In this document: in pieces, positions 19,928 through 29,770 of the stretch
How positions within the stretch are numbered: position 1 is the first letter of the stretch
Layout of the letters: every line of letters starts with the position of its first letter
Assembly: GCA_951799405.1 (NCBI GenBank)
Contig: OX637350.1
Span: forward strand, 10,215,852-10,279,851
Origin: Agapetus fuscipes
Taxonomy: Eukaryota > Arthropoda > Insecta > Trichoptera > Glossosomatidae
Reading direction: 5' to 3'
DNA: 64,000 nt
Translations under genes and position numbers: made by a program
Notes under the pieces: generated by a model
What the model was told of the DNA's origin: nothing
What the model saw: only the letters and a program-made list of their open reading frames with translations
The model's database searches: none

Positions 19928-20286
19928 TACTGCATAGGTTAAAATAATTTTCCTGTGACTTCCAGGAATTTAATTAAATAAAAACAATAAACATATTTTC
20001 ATACTGGTACTCATTATTAAGTGAAAATGAAAATTACAGTGATTAAATTTTAGAAAAATTACGTTTTCCTTCAAAATCTGATTTGTAATTTTCTTTTTTT
20101 TTTTTCAATTTACTTAAATCGAATTTTCCTATTTTAATAATGTCAAATTAATTGTAATAAAACACACACTTTTTATGTACCTACATTAATATTTTCCATA
20201 ACGTAACTATATTAAATAATGTAGCTTATTTTTTAACAAAACGTCCGTTTTGTAGGCGTTTGACACGCAATCAGTACGTCGAGTAC
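19928..20286. other. AT-rich spacer, no gene seen
   Basis: Poly-T run at 20094-20105. Nothing else recognised. Confidence 0.4.
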
Positions 20287-20400
20287 AACAATTGACTCAA
20301 ACTCAACCATAGCGTTTAATAAATAATTTACCGAAAGTGAAAACGCTCACTAGAAACGTTGTTCTAGTTGCCTTACATTTTTTTATTTGTTGGCACGTGT
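20287..20400. mobile_element. MITE-G copy
   Basis: CTCAAACTCAACCATAGCG, AAAACGCTCACTAGAAACG, GTTGTTCTAGTTGCC. Directly adjoins the family L copy at 20410. Confidence 0.7.
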
Positions 20401-20409
20401 TTGCAAGTA

Positions 20410-20655
20410 ATCTAATCTAAGTTGCAAAGATATGTTACATTGGAGATTCACATTATATGCATTCTCACAAGCAGACACGTACAAGTTCGCGCTTACACAT
20501 GCCGCATGTAAACCTACAACATAAAAACTAAATCTCAAATAGACATACACCCTGCAACTCTTGCCGTCCTTTCCTGAAACAGGGGTGACATTGGCAAAGT
20601 GAACCACTATTACAGCATGGGTGGTCAGCTGCATACCAACCTATAAGTCAAGGAA
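20410..20655 (-). repeat. Family L unit (TCTAA-tail subfamily)
   Basis: Nearly canonical: TAATCTAATCTAAG tail, GACACGTACAAGTTCGCG, GCATGTAAACC, CTTGCCGTCC, GGTGACATTGG, GGTGGTCAGCTGCATACC, CTATAAGTCAAGGA. The GCTGCATACC variant together with the TCTAA tail marks a subfamily distinct from the CCTCATACC / TATAATC copies. Confidence 0.85.
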
Positions 20656-20700
20656 TAGAATAGTATAAGTCATGTGTAGGTAGTAGGTACCTACTTACAA

Positions 20701-20832
20701 TTCAAAATCCAAACATCAAATGAACATAAGCCCAGCAATTTTTGTCGTCCTTCCCTGAAACAGGGACCTAGGACATTGGTAAAGTGAACCATTTTTTACA
20801 GTATGGATGGTCAGCCTCGTACCAACATATAA
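20701..20832 (-). repeat. Family L 5' half
   Basis: AATGAACATAAGCCCAGC, CCTTCCCTGAAACAGGGACC, ATTTTTTACAGTATGGATGG, CAGCCTCGTACCAACATAT. Begins inside the unit, so the tail half is lost. Confidence 0.7.
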
Positions 20833-21003
20833 TAAAAGGGATATTCTTCAAATAAATCGAAAGCACAAAATATTCAAGACTGCTGAGATAAAGTCAGCAG
20901 AATGAGGGTTCCACTGTCTTTGGTTGGCATATTCAAGGGCTGCTACATCCATGGTTGCACGCTATGGGGTGGAACTTTAAGGGAGTGCCCTGATTTACCG
21001 CCA

Positions 21004-21065
21004 GCAGGCCCGGATTAGCCTTCTAGGGGCCCTGGTGCGGAGACAAGCTCGGGGCCCCCTATATG
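21004..21065. repeat. GGGGCCC-rich transposon-end-like segment
   Basis: GGCCCGGATTAGCC followed by GGGGCCCTGG and CGGGGCCCCC resembles the ends of widespread hAT-type elements; a similar segment (GGGCTCCGGCCGGGGCCCCC) occurs at 40108-40160. No duplication could be defined. Confidence 0.35.
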
Positions 21066-21218
21066 CTCCCCCTCTCAGATTTTTTTTCTTCCCTCCCTCT
21101 TTTCCCTTTTTTTCACAACGCAAAAGATGCATATCTTTTCCGAAAACAAAATGTTCAAATGTTTTCTACACAATATATATTTTAGTCCCTTGGTCACGTG
21201 TCTGTAATAATAATAACT

Positions 21219-21440
21219 ATAATCTAACTAACAAAGATGTTTTAACATTCAAAATTAAATGCACGCCCAAAAACAGACACGTGTAAGTTTGCGCTTACAC
21301 ATGCCGCAAATAATTATCCAAACCTCAAATTAACATAAAAACCCTGCAACTTTGCCGACCTTCCCTGAAACAGGAGCGACATTGTCGAGGGAACGTTTTT
21401 ACAGTATCGCTAGTTAGCCTCATACCAACCTATAAAGGAA
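21219..21440 (-). repeat. Family L unit, diverged
   Basis: TAATCTAACTAACAAAGATG tail, AGACACGTGTAAGTTTGCGC, GCAACTTTGCCGACC, CAGGAGCGACATTG, CCTCATACCAACCTAT. Several small deletions. Confidence 0.75.
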
Positions 21441-21559
21441 ATAATGCTTCATAAATCTGTAATCGTGTGCGCCTGGGTCACAAATGCCCGCAAAGACTGA
21501 AAAATAGGAGTTTGTTTTCGGCCTTTTGGGGTAGAGGGTAGTTGGCGTAGAGGTCCTGG

Positions 21560-21740
21560 GGTGGTAGTCTCATCAGGACAGTAATTCTTACCTACCGAAT
21601 ATCGGTAAGTATGAGGACTAATCAGCAGTGCACCATTTTAGATTGACAGGTCTTCATACAAATATTACCGATATTCGGTAGGTCAGAATTACCGCGGCGA
21701 TGAGACTTCCAGCCCTGGTTCGGTTGCAACGCTCGAACAC
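21560..21740. mobile_element. Palindromic element related to 4207-4441
   Basis: TTCTTACCTACCGAATATCGG is mirrored by CCGATATTCGGTAGGTCAGAA about 70 bp later; the core shares CAGGTCTTCATACAAAT and GATGAGACTTCCAGC with the element in the LINE at 4.2-4.4 kb. Confidence 0.6.
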
Positions 21741-22186
21741 CCTTAATCCGGGCCTGACCACCAGGGGATGTACACTGTACAGCCCTGCCAGGTGATGTAC
21801 GGCCAGGCAGTATCCAAGGGAAGATCTCCGCAGACAGATATATGTGAGTATGGTAATTAGATCGTAATGCAGATGCCTGATATGGACTTGGTCTACCATG
21901 AACTTCGCGGTCTATAACTTTATATGGCATGAAGTAAGTACGTAGGTAATACCGAAACCAAAACATATTAGACCTTTCTAATACCTATGAACTCATTGGG
22001 TATTATGCCTAGATCCACATTAAGTCCATCAAGAGCCCTTGGACGAGGAGAGACTTTGAGACCTACCTCCCCATTTCACTTTATTTTATTAAAAACCAAT
22101 ACGAACTTGTACGAGTATCTATTACGTACCCTTTACATTACGTAATAGTGTATCATCGCGTATACAGATTTTTGAAATTAAAAAGC
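21741..22186. other. Spacer, no gene seen
   Basis: Overlapping minus-strand frames at 21622-21966 cover the palindromic element and this spacer; they are compositional and not accepted. Confidence 0.3.
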
Positions 22187-22440
22187 CCGTTTCGGTGTGT
22201 ATTTTAAAACCAAAATTCAATACCAGTCAGGCTTACAAACCTTCACAAGAAAAGAGAACCAGCCCCCTCGAGGGCTCGACAATCCTCTCGCGAGCTGGGA
22301 AACCCATTTTAACTGTAATAGTTGGCCGAAAATTTAGGCCGACCTCCTTACCTGTAATAATAAATATGTTCCAAGCATCACATGCGACTCCTTTAGGAAC
22401 AATACAGTAAGAAATAACTATATACGTGCAGAAGTGATGT
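22187..22440 (+). mobile_element. SINE-B body without its head
   Basis: CCGTTTCGGTGTGTATTTTA, CAAAATTCAATACCAG, CCTTCACAAGAAAAGAG, AGTTGGCCG, TTACCTGTAATAATAAAT and CATCACATGCGACTCC follow the SINE-B order; the tRNA head is truncated. Confidence 0.7.
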
Positions 22441-22822
22441 TTTCCGGGATCTGTTGCCGTGGTCTGTGGGAGCTGGAGCTTCCGGACGTTTCGCCCATTT
22501 CTACGATGGGCTTCTACGGGACGCTAAAGCGTGAAGTATGATGATGATGAAGATCTTGATGAGAACTGTGATGTCAGTGTGTGTGCAATGAGGGCTTATA
22601 TGTCTACCATCTTGCTTCTACAAGGTGTGTTTGTTGTTTTAAAAGCACTATCTATGAATCGCATTGCGAAACTATGAATATATGTATATTGACATCACAG
22701 TTCTCATCAAGATCATCATCATCATCATACTTCACGCTGAAGATGCCCATCGTAGAAATGGGCGAAACGTCCGTAAGCTCCAGCTCCCACAGACCACGGC
22801 AACAGATCCCGGAAAAATCACT
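22441..22822. mobile_element. Penelope-like inverted pair with a complete hammerhead-like core
   Basis: 22441-22575 is mirrored by 22685-22822 (both arms contain GGGATCTGTTGCCGTGGTCT or its complement, and CTTGATGAGAACTGTGATGT). The right arm at 22737-22771 reads CTGAAGA, T, GCCCAT, loop, ATGGGC, GAAACGTCC: hammerhead core, one extra base, perfect 6-bp stem. The left arm keeps the stem and GAAACGTCC but has lost CTGAAGA. (ATC)n and (ATG)n runs sit beside the cores. Confidence 0.7.
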
Positions 22823-23777
22823 CCAGCATCATCAGCCGGCCGTGTAAGCCTAAAACTCTTATTATATACTTGCAGTTGCGATTTTTATCCTCAAGGTAGG
22901 TACTCGACAATTTTTGTACATAGCTATGGCCTACTTTGGTTTCGTTTTTTAATCATAATTCATCAGGTTTTTAACTTTCCGATCATTTTCATTTGTTTTC
23001 AACAATACATCAGACAAATTATAATTACAGATAACAAAATATAAATTAATAATCGATTTGATATTTATAAAAACTGAGGATCGTGTAAGGATTTAGATTT
23101 CCTGGTATCAAAACGAGAAGTTCATAGGGAACTTAACCTTTCATAGAAGAACCATTGTTCGACAAAGCATTAAACATCATCTATTAATATTTTGTACGGG
23201 CATTCCTTCACATAGACCTGAAATTATTATTTCTTCATGGAATTAATCTAAGAGGTTCCCAAAGTGATCCATACGAAACACCAGAGGTTCATACGACATA
23301 TTGGAAATAGAAATCGCAGGACCATGAGATGTATTATAGGTATGGGGGGTTTAGTAGAATTTATCTGATTTAGTTCCATTCTACCAAACACAAATCCCTT
23401 CAGAAGAAAGCAGTGCTGCTAAAATAAAATCGGTAAAAATTGTTCACATCGGATGACCAAGAGGTAAAATGTGTCATTCTAGCAGCAGCTGGGGGTATTG
23501 GATCAACTGTCAACTCTGTGCCAAAGTCGGATTATCCGATTATATAGCACGTGGGGTCCTAAATAACCTTGAGATTGTTGCGGTAATTGAATTTTCTTCA
23601 TACATATATTTTTCAATAAAATCGATACCAACATTGCGGAGCAGTATTCTTAATTCTCTGTTTACAATGTAGTCACACTGGGAGCATTTTGGTTCTATCT
23701 TTGATATAATCAACATTCATTTGCGTTTGAAAAACTTCCGGTTAACTTTAATATTCTTACATAACTTCTTTAGCCTT
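22823..23777. other. Spacer, no gene seen
   Basis: The 126- and 88-codon frames at 22581-23044 derive from the inverted pair and AT-rich flank. Nothing else recognised. Confidence 0.35.
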
Positions 23778-23925
23778 TGTTAGTCCACTCCTGGTTGTAG
23801 GCCTCTTTCAATCTTCTCCATGCTTCTCTAGTAACTTTACTTCACCCATCTCCGGTCCACCTCAGTTGAGGTCTTCCTACTCCCCGCTTGGGCATCCTGA
23901 TTCGCCACTGGACGATGCTTTTCAG
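23778..23925 (-). pseudogene. LINE C-terminal fragment (VGRPQLRW type)
   Basis: The minus strand reads VQWRIRMPKRGVGRPQLRW, then WRRLKEAYNQEW, with an in-frame stop between. This basic RP...RW / WRRLKEA tail is typical of insect LINE proteins. Plus-strand sequence to about 24120 (GGTAGGGAGTCCACGAGGC) may be more of the element in a broken state. Confidence 0.65.
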
Positions 23926-24424
23926 TCCAGATATTTTTGACGTTAGTTAGCTAGAAGCGAAGGAAACGATGATTGTTAGGTCCGTGAAAACAGAACAGTC
24001 GGTAGGGAGTCCACGAGGCAAAATACTTTGGCAGCCTCTGTACTAAATGCTGACAATGGATGATGGCAGATGAGACACAAAAAAGATGAATGAAACTTCA
24101 AAGTGAGCGTGTAACTACTCATTATGTGGGCCGGTGATTACGTGGTGATAGAAACAATGATAAAAATTAATAAGGCACCTATTGAATAGCAGGAATTCCA
24201 TTGTAATCTGTCAAATTGCCTACAAATATGTGCATTGTGAACACTCGATTTTTTCATTCAAAATTTGGTTACGATTGAATATCTGTGTTTCTGTAACTCA
24301 GTCACGTTTCCACTAATCTAATCTAAGTTCCACAATTTTGTGTAGCATTTCTTATTGCTTTATCCTTATAGGTACATACTTAAGTTGGTATGGACAGGTT
24401 ATAAAATATTCGGATGATGTATTT

Positions 24425-24720
24425 GATGATTTATTTGATGAGAGCTATTTTTTCGCGTGAATAACACCTCACAAGCTCTCTGCGAGCTTTGTCGTTGCCA
24501 TAGAAAGCGCCCATTCTCATGCAAGATTCAGTTGCTTAAAATTTGGATGGGCCTTTGGTAACCCGTCTCTTTGGTATCTCAAGGCACATGATTTTTTCAT
24601 CACAGTGAAGAGCATAGATACTTTGAAAATTAAATACAATGTTTTCGTGCCCAATATAGAGTCGCCTGGATAAATAATTAATTAGTCCGTAGCTTTAAAC
24701 ATTAGACTACGGAACGGTTA
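24425..24720 (-). mobile_element. SINE-A copy, old
   Basis: AACACCTCACAAGCTCTCTGC, AGAAAGCGCCCATTCTCATG, TTTGGTAACCCG, and at the right a decayed head (CCGTAGCTTTAAACATTAGAC). Matches 9184-9432 in order but with many changes. Confidence 0.65.
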
Positions 24721-24884
24721 ATATACTTACGTAGATCCAACTCATATCTTTATAGTTACGTTTTTGACATTGTACATTGTACTTTGAAGGAAAAACCTTA
24801 GGAAGAAGAACAAGAAGTCTTCCAAAAACTTCAAACTTCCAGGATTTTAAAGCCGCTTATGGATGTCACTTCAACCAAAAGTAA

Positions 24885-25185
24885 CAGATGGCTAGCACAA
24901 CGAGGCACTGCCTTTACAAGAGGATTGAAGTTAACATATACAAATTGTTAGCACAACAAGGCACTGCTTTTACAAAAGGTTGGCAACCAACAGAGACAAA
25001 TGGCACAATCACAATGCATTGCCTTTACTAGATGATGGCAACCAACGTAGGCAAGTGATTAGCACAACAAGGCACTGCCTTGACAAGAGGATGACAACCA
25101 ACAGAGACAAATTGCTAACACAACAAGGCATTTTCTTCATAAGAAGATGACAACCAAGAAAGACAAATGGCTAGAACAACCAGGT
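24885..25185. repeat. Diverged 55-56-bp tandem repeat, five units plus a partial
   Basis: Units begin at about 24890, 24946, 25002, 25058, 25114 and 25169, each with a version of GGTTAGCACAACAAGGCACTG, CCTTTACAAGAGGATGGC and AACCAACAGAGACAAAT. Substitutions scattered among units show an old array, unlike the 38-bp minisatellite. Confidence 0.85.
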
Positions 25186-25879
25186 TTTATTTATAAGATC
25201 ACGATGAGATTCAAGTAATATTCACATACTTACCTATAGGCTATAACAATATCCATTCCTCTTCTTTTGATACCTCTTCTATCAAAGATTGGCGATCATC
25301 ATCCCCCCCGCTGTCTCTACACAATCCATGTCATAACTACCATCCCAAATAGACTATCACACGCCTTTGAAGTTCTATTATGTTGAGATGATATCGGAAA
25401 TGTTTTTTGTATTCAAATTGATTTTTTATCACCTCCTTGTGACCCTTTGGCACGTGAGGATAGAGCGCGTCCGTCATGTTTTTTTTTTTCTCTTGTAACA
25501 GATGATAACACCGGTTTGATACCTGCCCGGGCATTGTATGCAAATTGGGTTAGCGTTTTGTACATGAGCGCTCTAGGAACAAGGATGTGAGAAGAGATGC
25601 CACGAGCACGATGACAATTTAGTATATTTACATCTCGATGACGCCGCATCGTCTGTGATTTATAACATCGCTTTAAATGTCATCCTGTCATAATATTAAT
25701 ATCGAAGATGATCAACAATAACAATGTCCATTCTTTTCCCTTTACAAAGTGTGCATATGAAGGAAATGTGAAAGGCGACACTGAGAAATAAAATAAGCGT
25801 TTTTTTTTGTTAGAAATAGTGCAAGATGATGTGGGTAATAAATATCAATATTCTCTAGCATATAGGTATATCCACTATA
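25186..25879. other. Spacer, no gene seen
   Basis: CTTCTTTTGATACCTCTTCTATC then AGATTGGCGATCATCATCC (25260-25305) matches the 3' end of the LINE type at 41712-41852. Overlapping frames at 25337-25649 are not credible. Confidence 0.35.
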
Positions 25880-26100
25880 GTATATGCATGCACGCAAACA
25901 GATATTTTTGCGTTTACTCATGCTGCATGTGCAGGTATCTACAAAAAAAAAGATAAACAACTCTATTACGATTGAAAAAAATTAAACAAACTCTTGCAGA
26001 CTTTTCCTGAAACAGAAGTGAAATTGGTAAAGTGAATGATTTTTTACAGTATCTATGGATGGTCCACCTCATAACAGCTTATATTAACTCAGTCAAGGAA
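25880..26100 (-). repeat. Family L unit, old
   Basis: GCATGCACGCAAACAGATA, TTTGCGTTTACTCATGCTGC, CTTTTCCTGAAACAGAAGTG, GGTCCACCTCATAAC, ACTCAGTCAAGGAA. The 5' boundary is kept. Confidence 0.65.
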
Positions 26101-26105
26101 CGAAA

Positions 26106-26255
26106 ATGGACTCAGCACACATTGGAAATTAGTTTTTTTTTCGGCTGGCCAACGTCACATTACTACCTGATTAAGGTCCTTAAAAAAAAAGTATGAATTT
26201 TCCCTAGAAACCCGGCCGTGTGACGTTACAATTTTTGGCTTTGTTTTTGTTTTAA
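26106..26255. mobile_element. CRE-MITE copy
   Basis: ATGGACTCAGCACAC, GGCCAACGTCACATTAC, TCCCTAGAAACCCGGCC, GTGTGACGTTACAAT in family order, immediately next to the family L copy, like the pair at 44375-44762. Confidence 0.7.
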
Positions 26256-26344
26256 GTCATAACTTTAAGTCAATAACATAGATAGCTAAATTTAAATACT
26301 TTTAGAAAAATATGTTTAGAAATTGCAATTAACATGAAAATTAA

Positions 26345-26440
26345 TTACACTCTTCAGATATTAGACGACAGTTGTGGGAGAACTTACACTATTCTCGACG
26401 TTTCGTCTTCAACGTCTTCAGTACGCATCCTTTCTGCTCA
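26345..26440 (-). mobile_element. Penelope-like fragment with short hammerhead-like core
   Basis: The minus strand at 26421-26395 reads CTGAAGACGTTGAAGAC, GAAACGTCGA: core plus one extra C and a stem of only three pairs. ATATTAGACGACAGTTGTGG and AACTTACACTATTCTCGACG match 62935-63060. Confidence 0.65.
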
Positions 26441-26945
26441 GCGATTGACAATTGAGTAGGTTCTATCATTCGTGTTTAAAAATTTTAACTTGCATAAACA
26501 CAGGCTCTCTTATTTTAATTTTATGTGACTAAGTAGGTACATGAATCAGTATTTTTTTCGACTCTTCTGTTGACAAGGACTCACCATGTGGTCCACACAA
26601 CAATACAGTGTTCTCAACACTCTACTTATTCATGCCCCGCGTTAATAATGGTAATTTAAAACAGAGTAAAGTAACCAACACACAAAATGAATACTTGCAG
26701 CCGGTGAACCAGTTACCTTACATATAATGTAATCTAAAGCTTTTACTTATGCCTCCACTGACTGTAATCTTCACCCCGCCTTATGGAGATCAGGAGCGAC
26801 GGTTTTTGTGACTGTATCGTCCTTTTGACTAAATCAACAACCACTCCTTAAAGGTTAACAAAGGCAAAAGTGATGAACATCATAACAAATGAATACCTAA
26901 TTGTTTTGCACACTTAACGAGCCATTGGAGAACAGCCTAGGTATA

Positions 26946-27198
26946 TTAATAATAATAATAAATAACATTTGTATAGCGCCTTTTCGTGACTGAGTCACTG
27001 CAAAGGCGCTTTGTAATTGTCTGTCAAAAAATAAGTTTTGAGCCCTTTTCGAAAAGCTGCCTCAGTCTTCAACTCCCTGAGGGTTGCAAGAAGAGAATTC
27101 CAAGCCGTGGGAGCAGCAACGCTAAAGGCTCGGTCACCAAACACCGTCCTTGTGGCTCTGCGCGGCAGCTGGAGCAGACTTTTCTTATTCTCGAATCT
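26946..27198 (-). pseudogene. CR1/L2-type LINE C-terminus and 3' end
   Basis: Minus strand: LLQLPRRATRTVFGDRAFSV, AAPTAWNSLLATLRELKTEA, AFRKGLKTYFL, stop, then CGCTATACAAATG and (ATT)n at 26946-26960. GDRAFSVAAPxxWNSL near the C-terminus and a CGCTATAxAAATG(ATT)n end are hallmarks of CR1/L2-like LINEs across animals. The fragment is open and little decayed; it is 5'-truncated at the Penelope-like piece at 27199. Confidence 0.8.
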
Positions 27199-27240
27199 CG
27201 ACGTTTCGTTGGCGTCGTAGGCAACGTCTTCAGGAGACAA
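27199..27240 (-). mobile_element. Penelope-like core abutting the CR1/L2 fragment
   Basis: The minus strand reads CTGAAGACGTTGCC, TACGAC, GCCAACGAAACGTCG: hammerhead core, one extra C, stem GTTGCC/GCCAAC with one mismatch. It stops where the LINE fragment starts. Confidence 0.6.
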
Positions 27241-27654
27241 TATTGTTGTAAAAATATTATCAACACCCTTCTATAAAGGGTGTTTTCAACCTTAGCTTGA
27301 GTTAGAAAAAAACCTTCTTCTTCTTCCTTTTAGAAATTCCAAGGATCTGCTTGTGCAACTACTTCCTCCTGTGATTAAGACTGCCAGCTATCAAGCCATC
27401 TTTTTGGAACCTTCATTCTTTGGGTCTTCTTCCGTTCGGGTTTCCTTGACGAATGATTCGTATCATTCTATTGATATGATGGTACCAGTATCGTCTTCGC
27501 TGTCTTCCCAATCTTACGATGTGAATGAAAAACTCACAGAAAAGGGAAATTATTTCTCACATCGTTATTGTTTGAGCTCATTTCTTCTGTTCAGTAAACG
27601 GACACTTTATCAACTGATCAATAGATAGAGCTAAGTATTTATTGAGATATCACT
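27241..27654. other. Spacer, no gene seen
   Basis: The 91-codon frame at 27353-27628 (Ser-rich) begins beside an upstream pyrimidine-rich tract but lacks a convincing splice context or family. Left uncalled. Confidence 0.3.
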
Positions 27655-27850
27655 CTCAGTACCTACCTACCACAAGGCTGATGGAGACGAGAAAAGCCAA
27701 AAATGCAATGGATGAATAGTGTCGCTGCAGATGTAGCCAAGGCAGATGATACGTAGCTGGAGAGCAAAGGTGATGGATAGGTAAGAGTGGAGGAGAATCT
27801 TTGATTCAGTTAAGGTCCACCCAGGGCTTTCGAGATAATGATGATTGATT
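27655..27850 (+). pseudogene. LINE C-terminal fragment
   Basis: AGGCTGATGGAGACGAGAAAAGCC... encodes RRPKMQWMNSVAADVAK, then after stops TAAGGTCCACCCAGGGC and (ATG)-type end ATAATGATGATTGATT. Typical of an insect LINE C-terminus and 3' end; frame broken. Confidence 0.5.
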
Positions 27851-28129
27851 AGAATACATGTCCTTTGTGCCTAAAAATTAAAATAATAGCAAAGTATCAG
27901 CATGTTTAGGAAGCCAAATCCGATTTGAAAAGCTGCAAAGGAGCTTTTTACCAAAAGTGCCGATCACATTCGGTCCAGTTTTTGTATCGTACAAGGCCTT
28001 GGAATGACTCGTGGTTTCTGTATTAGGCCTTGGGTCTCTCCAGAGGCCTATTAGACCTAAGTGGGGCGTCTTCAGACCCTTGAAGTCCTGTACCTCAAGC
28101 ATAAAAAAAATCTTTTCAGCGTTATCAAA

Positions 28130-28235
28130 ATTGTAGGTAAACTTAAACGCACTCTAGAGGTGATTTTTTTTTGTCTTATATTTTTAGGTTAAACGCTACG
28201 GCTGAGTTTGAACGCAATGTTGGGGTACTGATTTT
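28130..28235. mobile_element. MITE-G copy
   Basis: GTAAACTTAAACGCACTCTAGAGGTG, TTTAGGTTAAACGCTACGGCTGAG, ATGTTGGGGTACTG in family order. Confidence 0.6.
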
Positions 28236-29555
28236 AGAGATGAGCAAGTCATCGCCTCGCGCCCGTTGACTGTTTTGTTCTCCTTATTAGGCTGAGATGC
28301 TTTTTTGTTGGTCTGCCTCTTGAATAATTTCTTTTATTTGAAGTAGTAAAAAGTTTGTTAATTAGTACAGCTAAGAGTTGTATACTTACTATACCTAAAT
28401 AGGTCCCCATACCTATTATGTACCTATGTAGATACGACTACATAAATCTATTTAATAAAAATGAAATGCTGTTCGTTGGTAAGCGCACCACTCGAGAATG
28501 GCTGAATCGATTTCGCTATTTTTTGTCATTAGATGATTTTCTCAAAGCGGTGGAAGGAAAAATAACGGTCTGTATAAGTAGTTTTACTAAATACTTACTT
28601 ACCTACTGAGGATATGCGAAAGGAAAAATAATAAAAATGACGAACGAGAAAGATATGGCTCGATCGTATTGGAAAAATTCAGAAAGAGTAGTATAAACAT
28701 TCAGGCTCAAAGTGTATGTTTTAAACAAGGAAATATACAAAAAAGTGGATGTATATGAATGATTTCAAAGCTATGTTTGTTTGATTTTCAGAAATGCTTC
28801 TTCTTTGTTTCTTGGCTGGTCGTTGGAGGCTTTTTTTCTTTATCGGGCTACCTTCTTAACTCATCCAACCTTCTTCTAAGCCAGGATCAATTATATCATT
28901 AGGTACCTACCTGTTACGCGATGATGGAGCCGCCATCTTGATTGGCAGCTGCATCACAAATTGGTTTACAACAAAGTACCGAGATGTCAGTAACAGAATC
29001 TTTTTATTCTGCCTATCATAACAAGAAAAAATAGAAACCTAAGTAGGTATATATGACTACCAAGAGCATGCTACGTAGGTATCTACCTACTCAATTCATC
29101 CTAAAATATTTAAGGTTTTGTTGGGGATTACACTAGCGAATAATTTAAAAGCAAAATGATGTGTCAGTTGTTCGGTAACATTAAGATTTTTTTTTTAACA
29201 GAGATGTTATGGAGATTAACCGAAACTATCGGAAATATAAAATCTATTCGCAACCGTAACCGAATTCGAAGGAAACATATTTAATAATTTTGAAACTACA
29301 AAAGAAGATTGATTGAACAGGGCAGGTCTTTGGGTGGTATAGGATGAACGTTTACTTAGGGCGCCAAATCCAAAGGGCCACTAATCTGTAGGTAAGAGGT
29401 AGCGCTTTCAATTACGACAAAGAAGGTTTTATCATTAAAAAAAACTCAATGAAAAATGAAGAAAATTGAACAACGTATTGTTTTGTTGTCGCAAAACTGT
29501 AATTGCAATAAAAAAAAACAAATTTAATCCGGCGATAATAAAATCATCACAAGCC
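28236..29555. other. Region upstream of the promoter, no gene seen
   Basis: Mostly unique AT-rich DNA with several GTAGGTACCTAC words. A GATGGAGCCGCCATCTTG palindrome-like word lies at about 28923. It is the flank in which distal promoter elements of the 30-kb gene would be sought, but nothing specific is visible. Confidence 0.35.
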
Positions 29556-29559
29556 GTAC

Positions 29560-29770
29560 ACGAAACCGCGGCACATCACATCGTGCCCGCGAGAAACTGG
29601 TTCTGTCCCCCTCCCTCATCGCAGCGACAGTCGGGGGAGAAGGGGAGGGCTGCGAGGCCTCTCATTGGTCAGACACGCCCCCCGGGCCGCCCGTCCCGCC
29701 TTCCACCGCCCCCTCCCGCCCAGGGGCGGTGCAAGCCGGGCCGATCAATCAGTCCACAACAGAGAGGCGG
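29560..29770 (+). promoter_or_regulatory. GC-rich promoter with CCAAT box, GC boxes and initiator-like TCAGT
   Basis: Strongly GC-rich against AT-rich flanks. Visible elements: inverted CCAAT (ATTGG) at 29664-29668, CCGCCCCCTCCCGCCC at about 29707-29722, GGGGCGGTG at about 29723, and an arthropod initiator-like TCAGT at 29749-29753. No TATA box at the right distance. This TATA-less arrangement fits a developmentally regulated or broadly expressed insect gene. The plus-strand Pro/Arg-rich frames over it (29466-29886) come from the composition. Confidence 0.6.

Noticed and set aside
21622..21966. Overlapping 114- and 81-codon minus-strand ORFs
   Set aside because: They span a palindromic transposon remnant and spacer in two frames at once, without codon bias.
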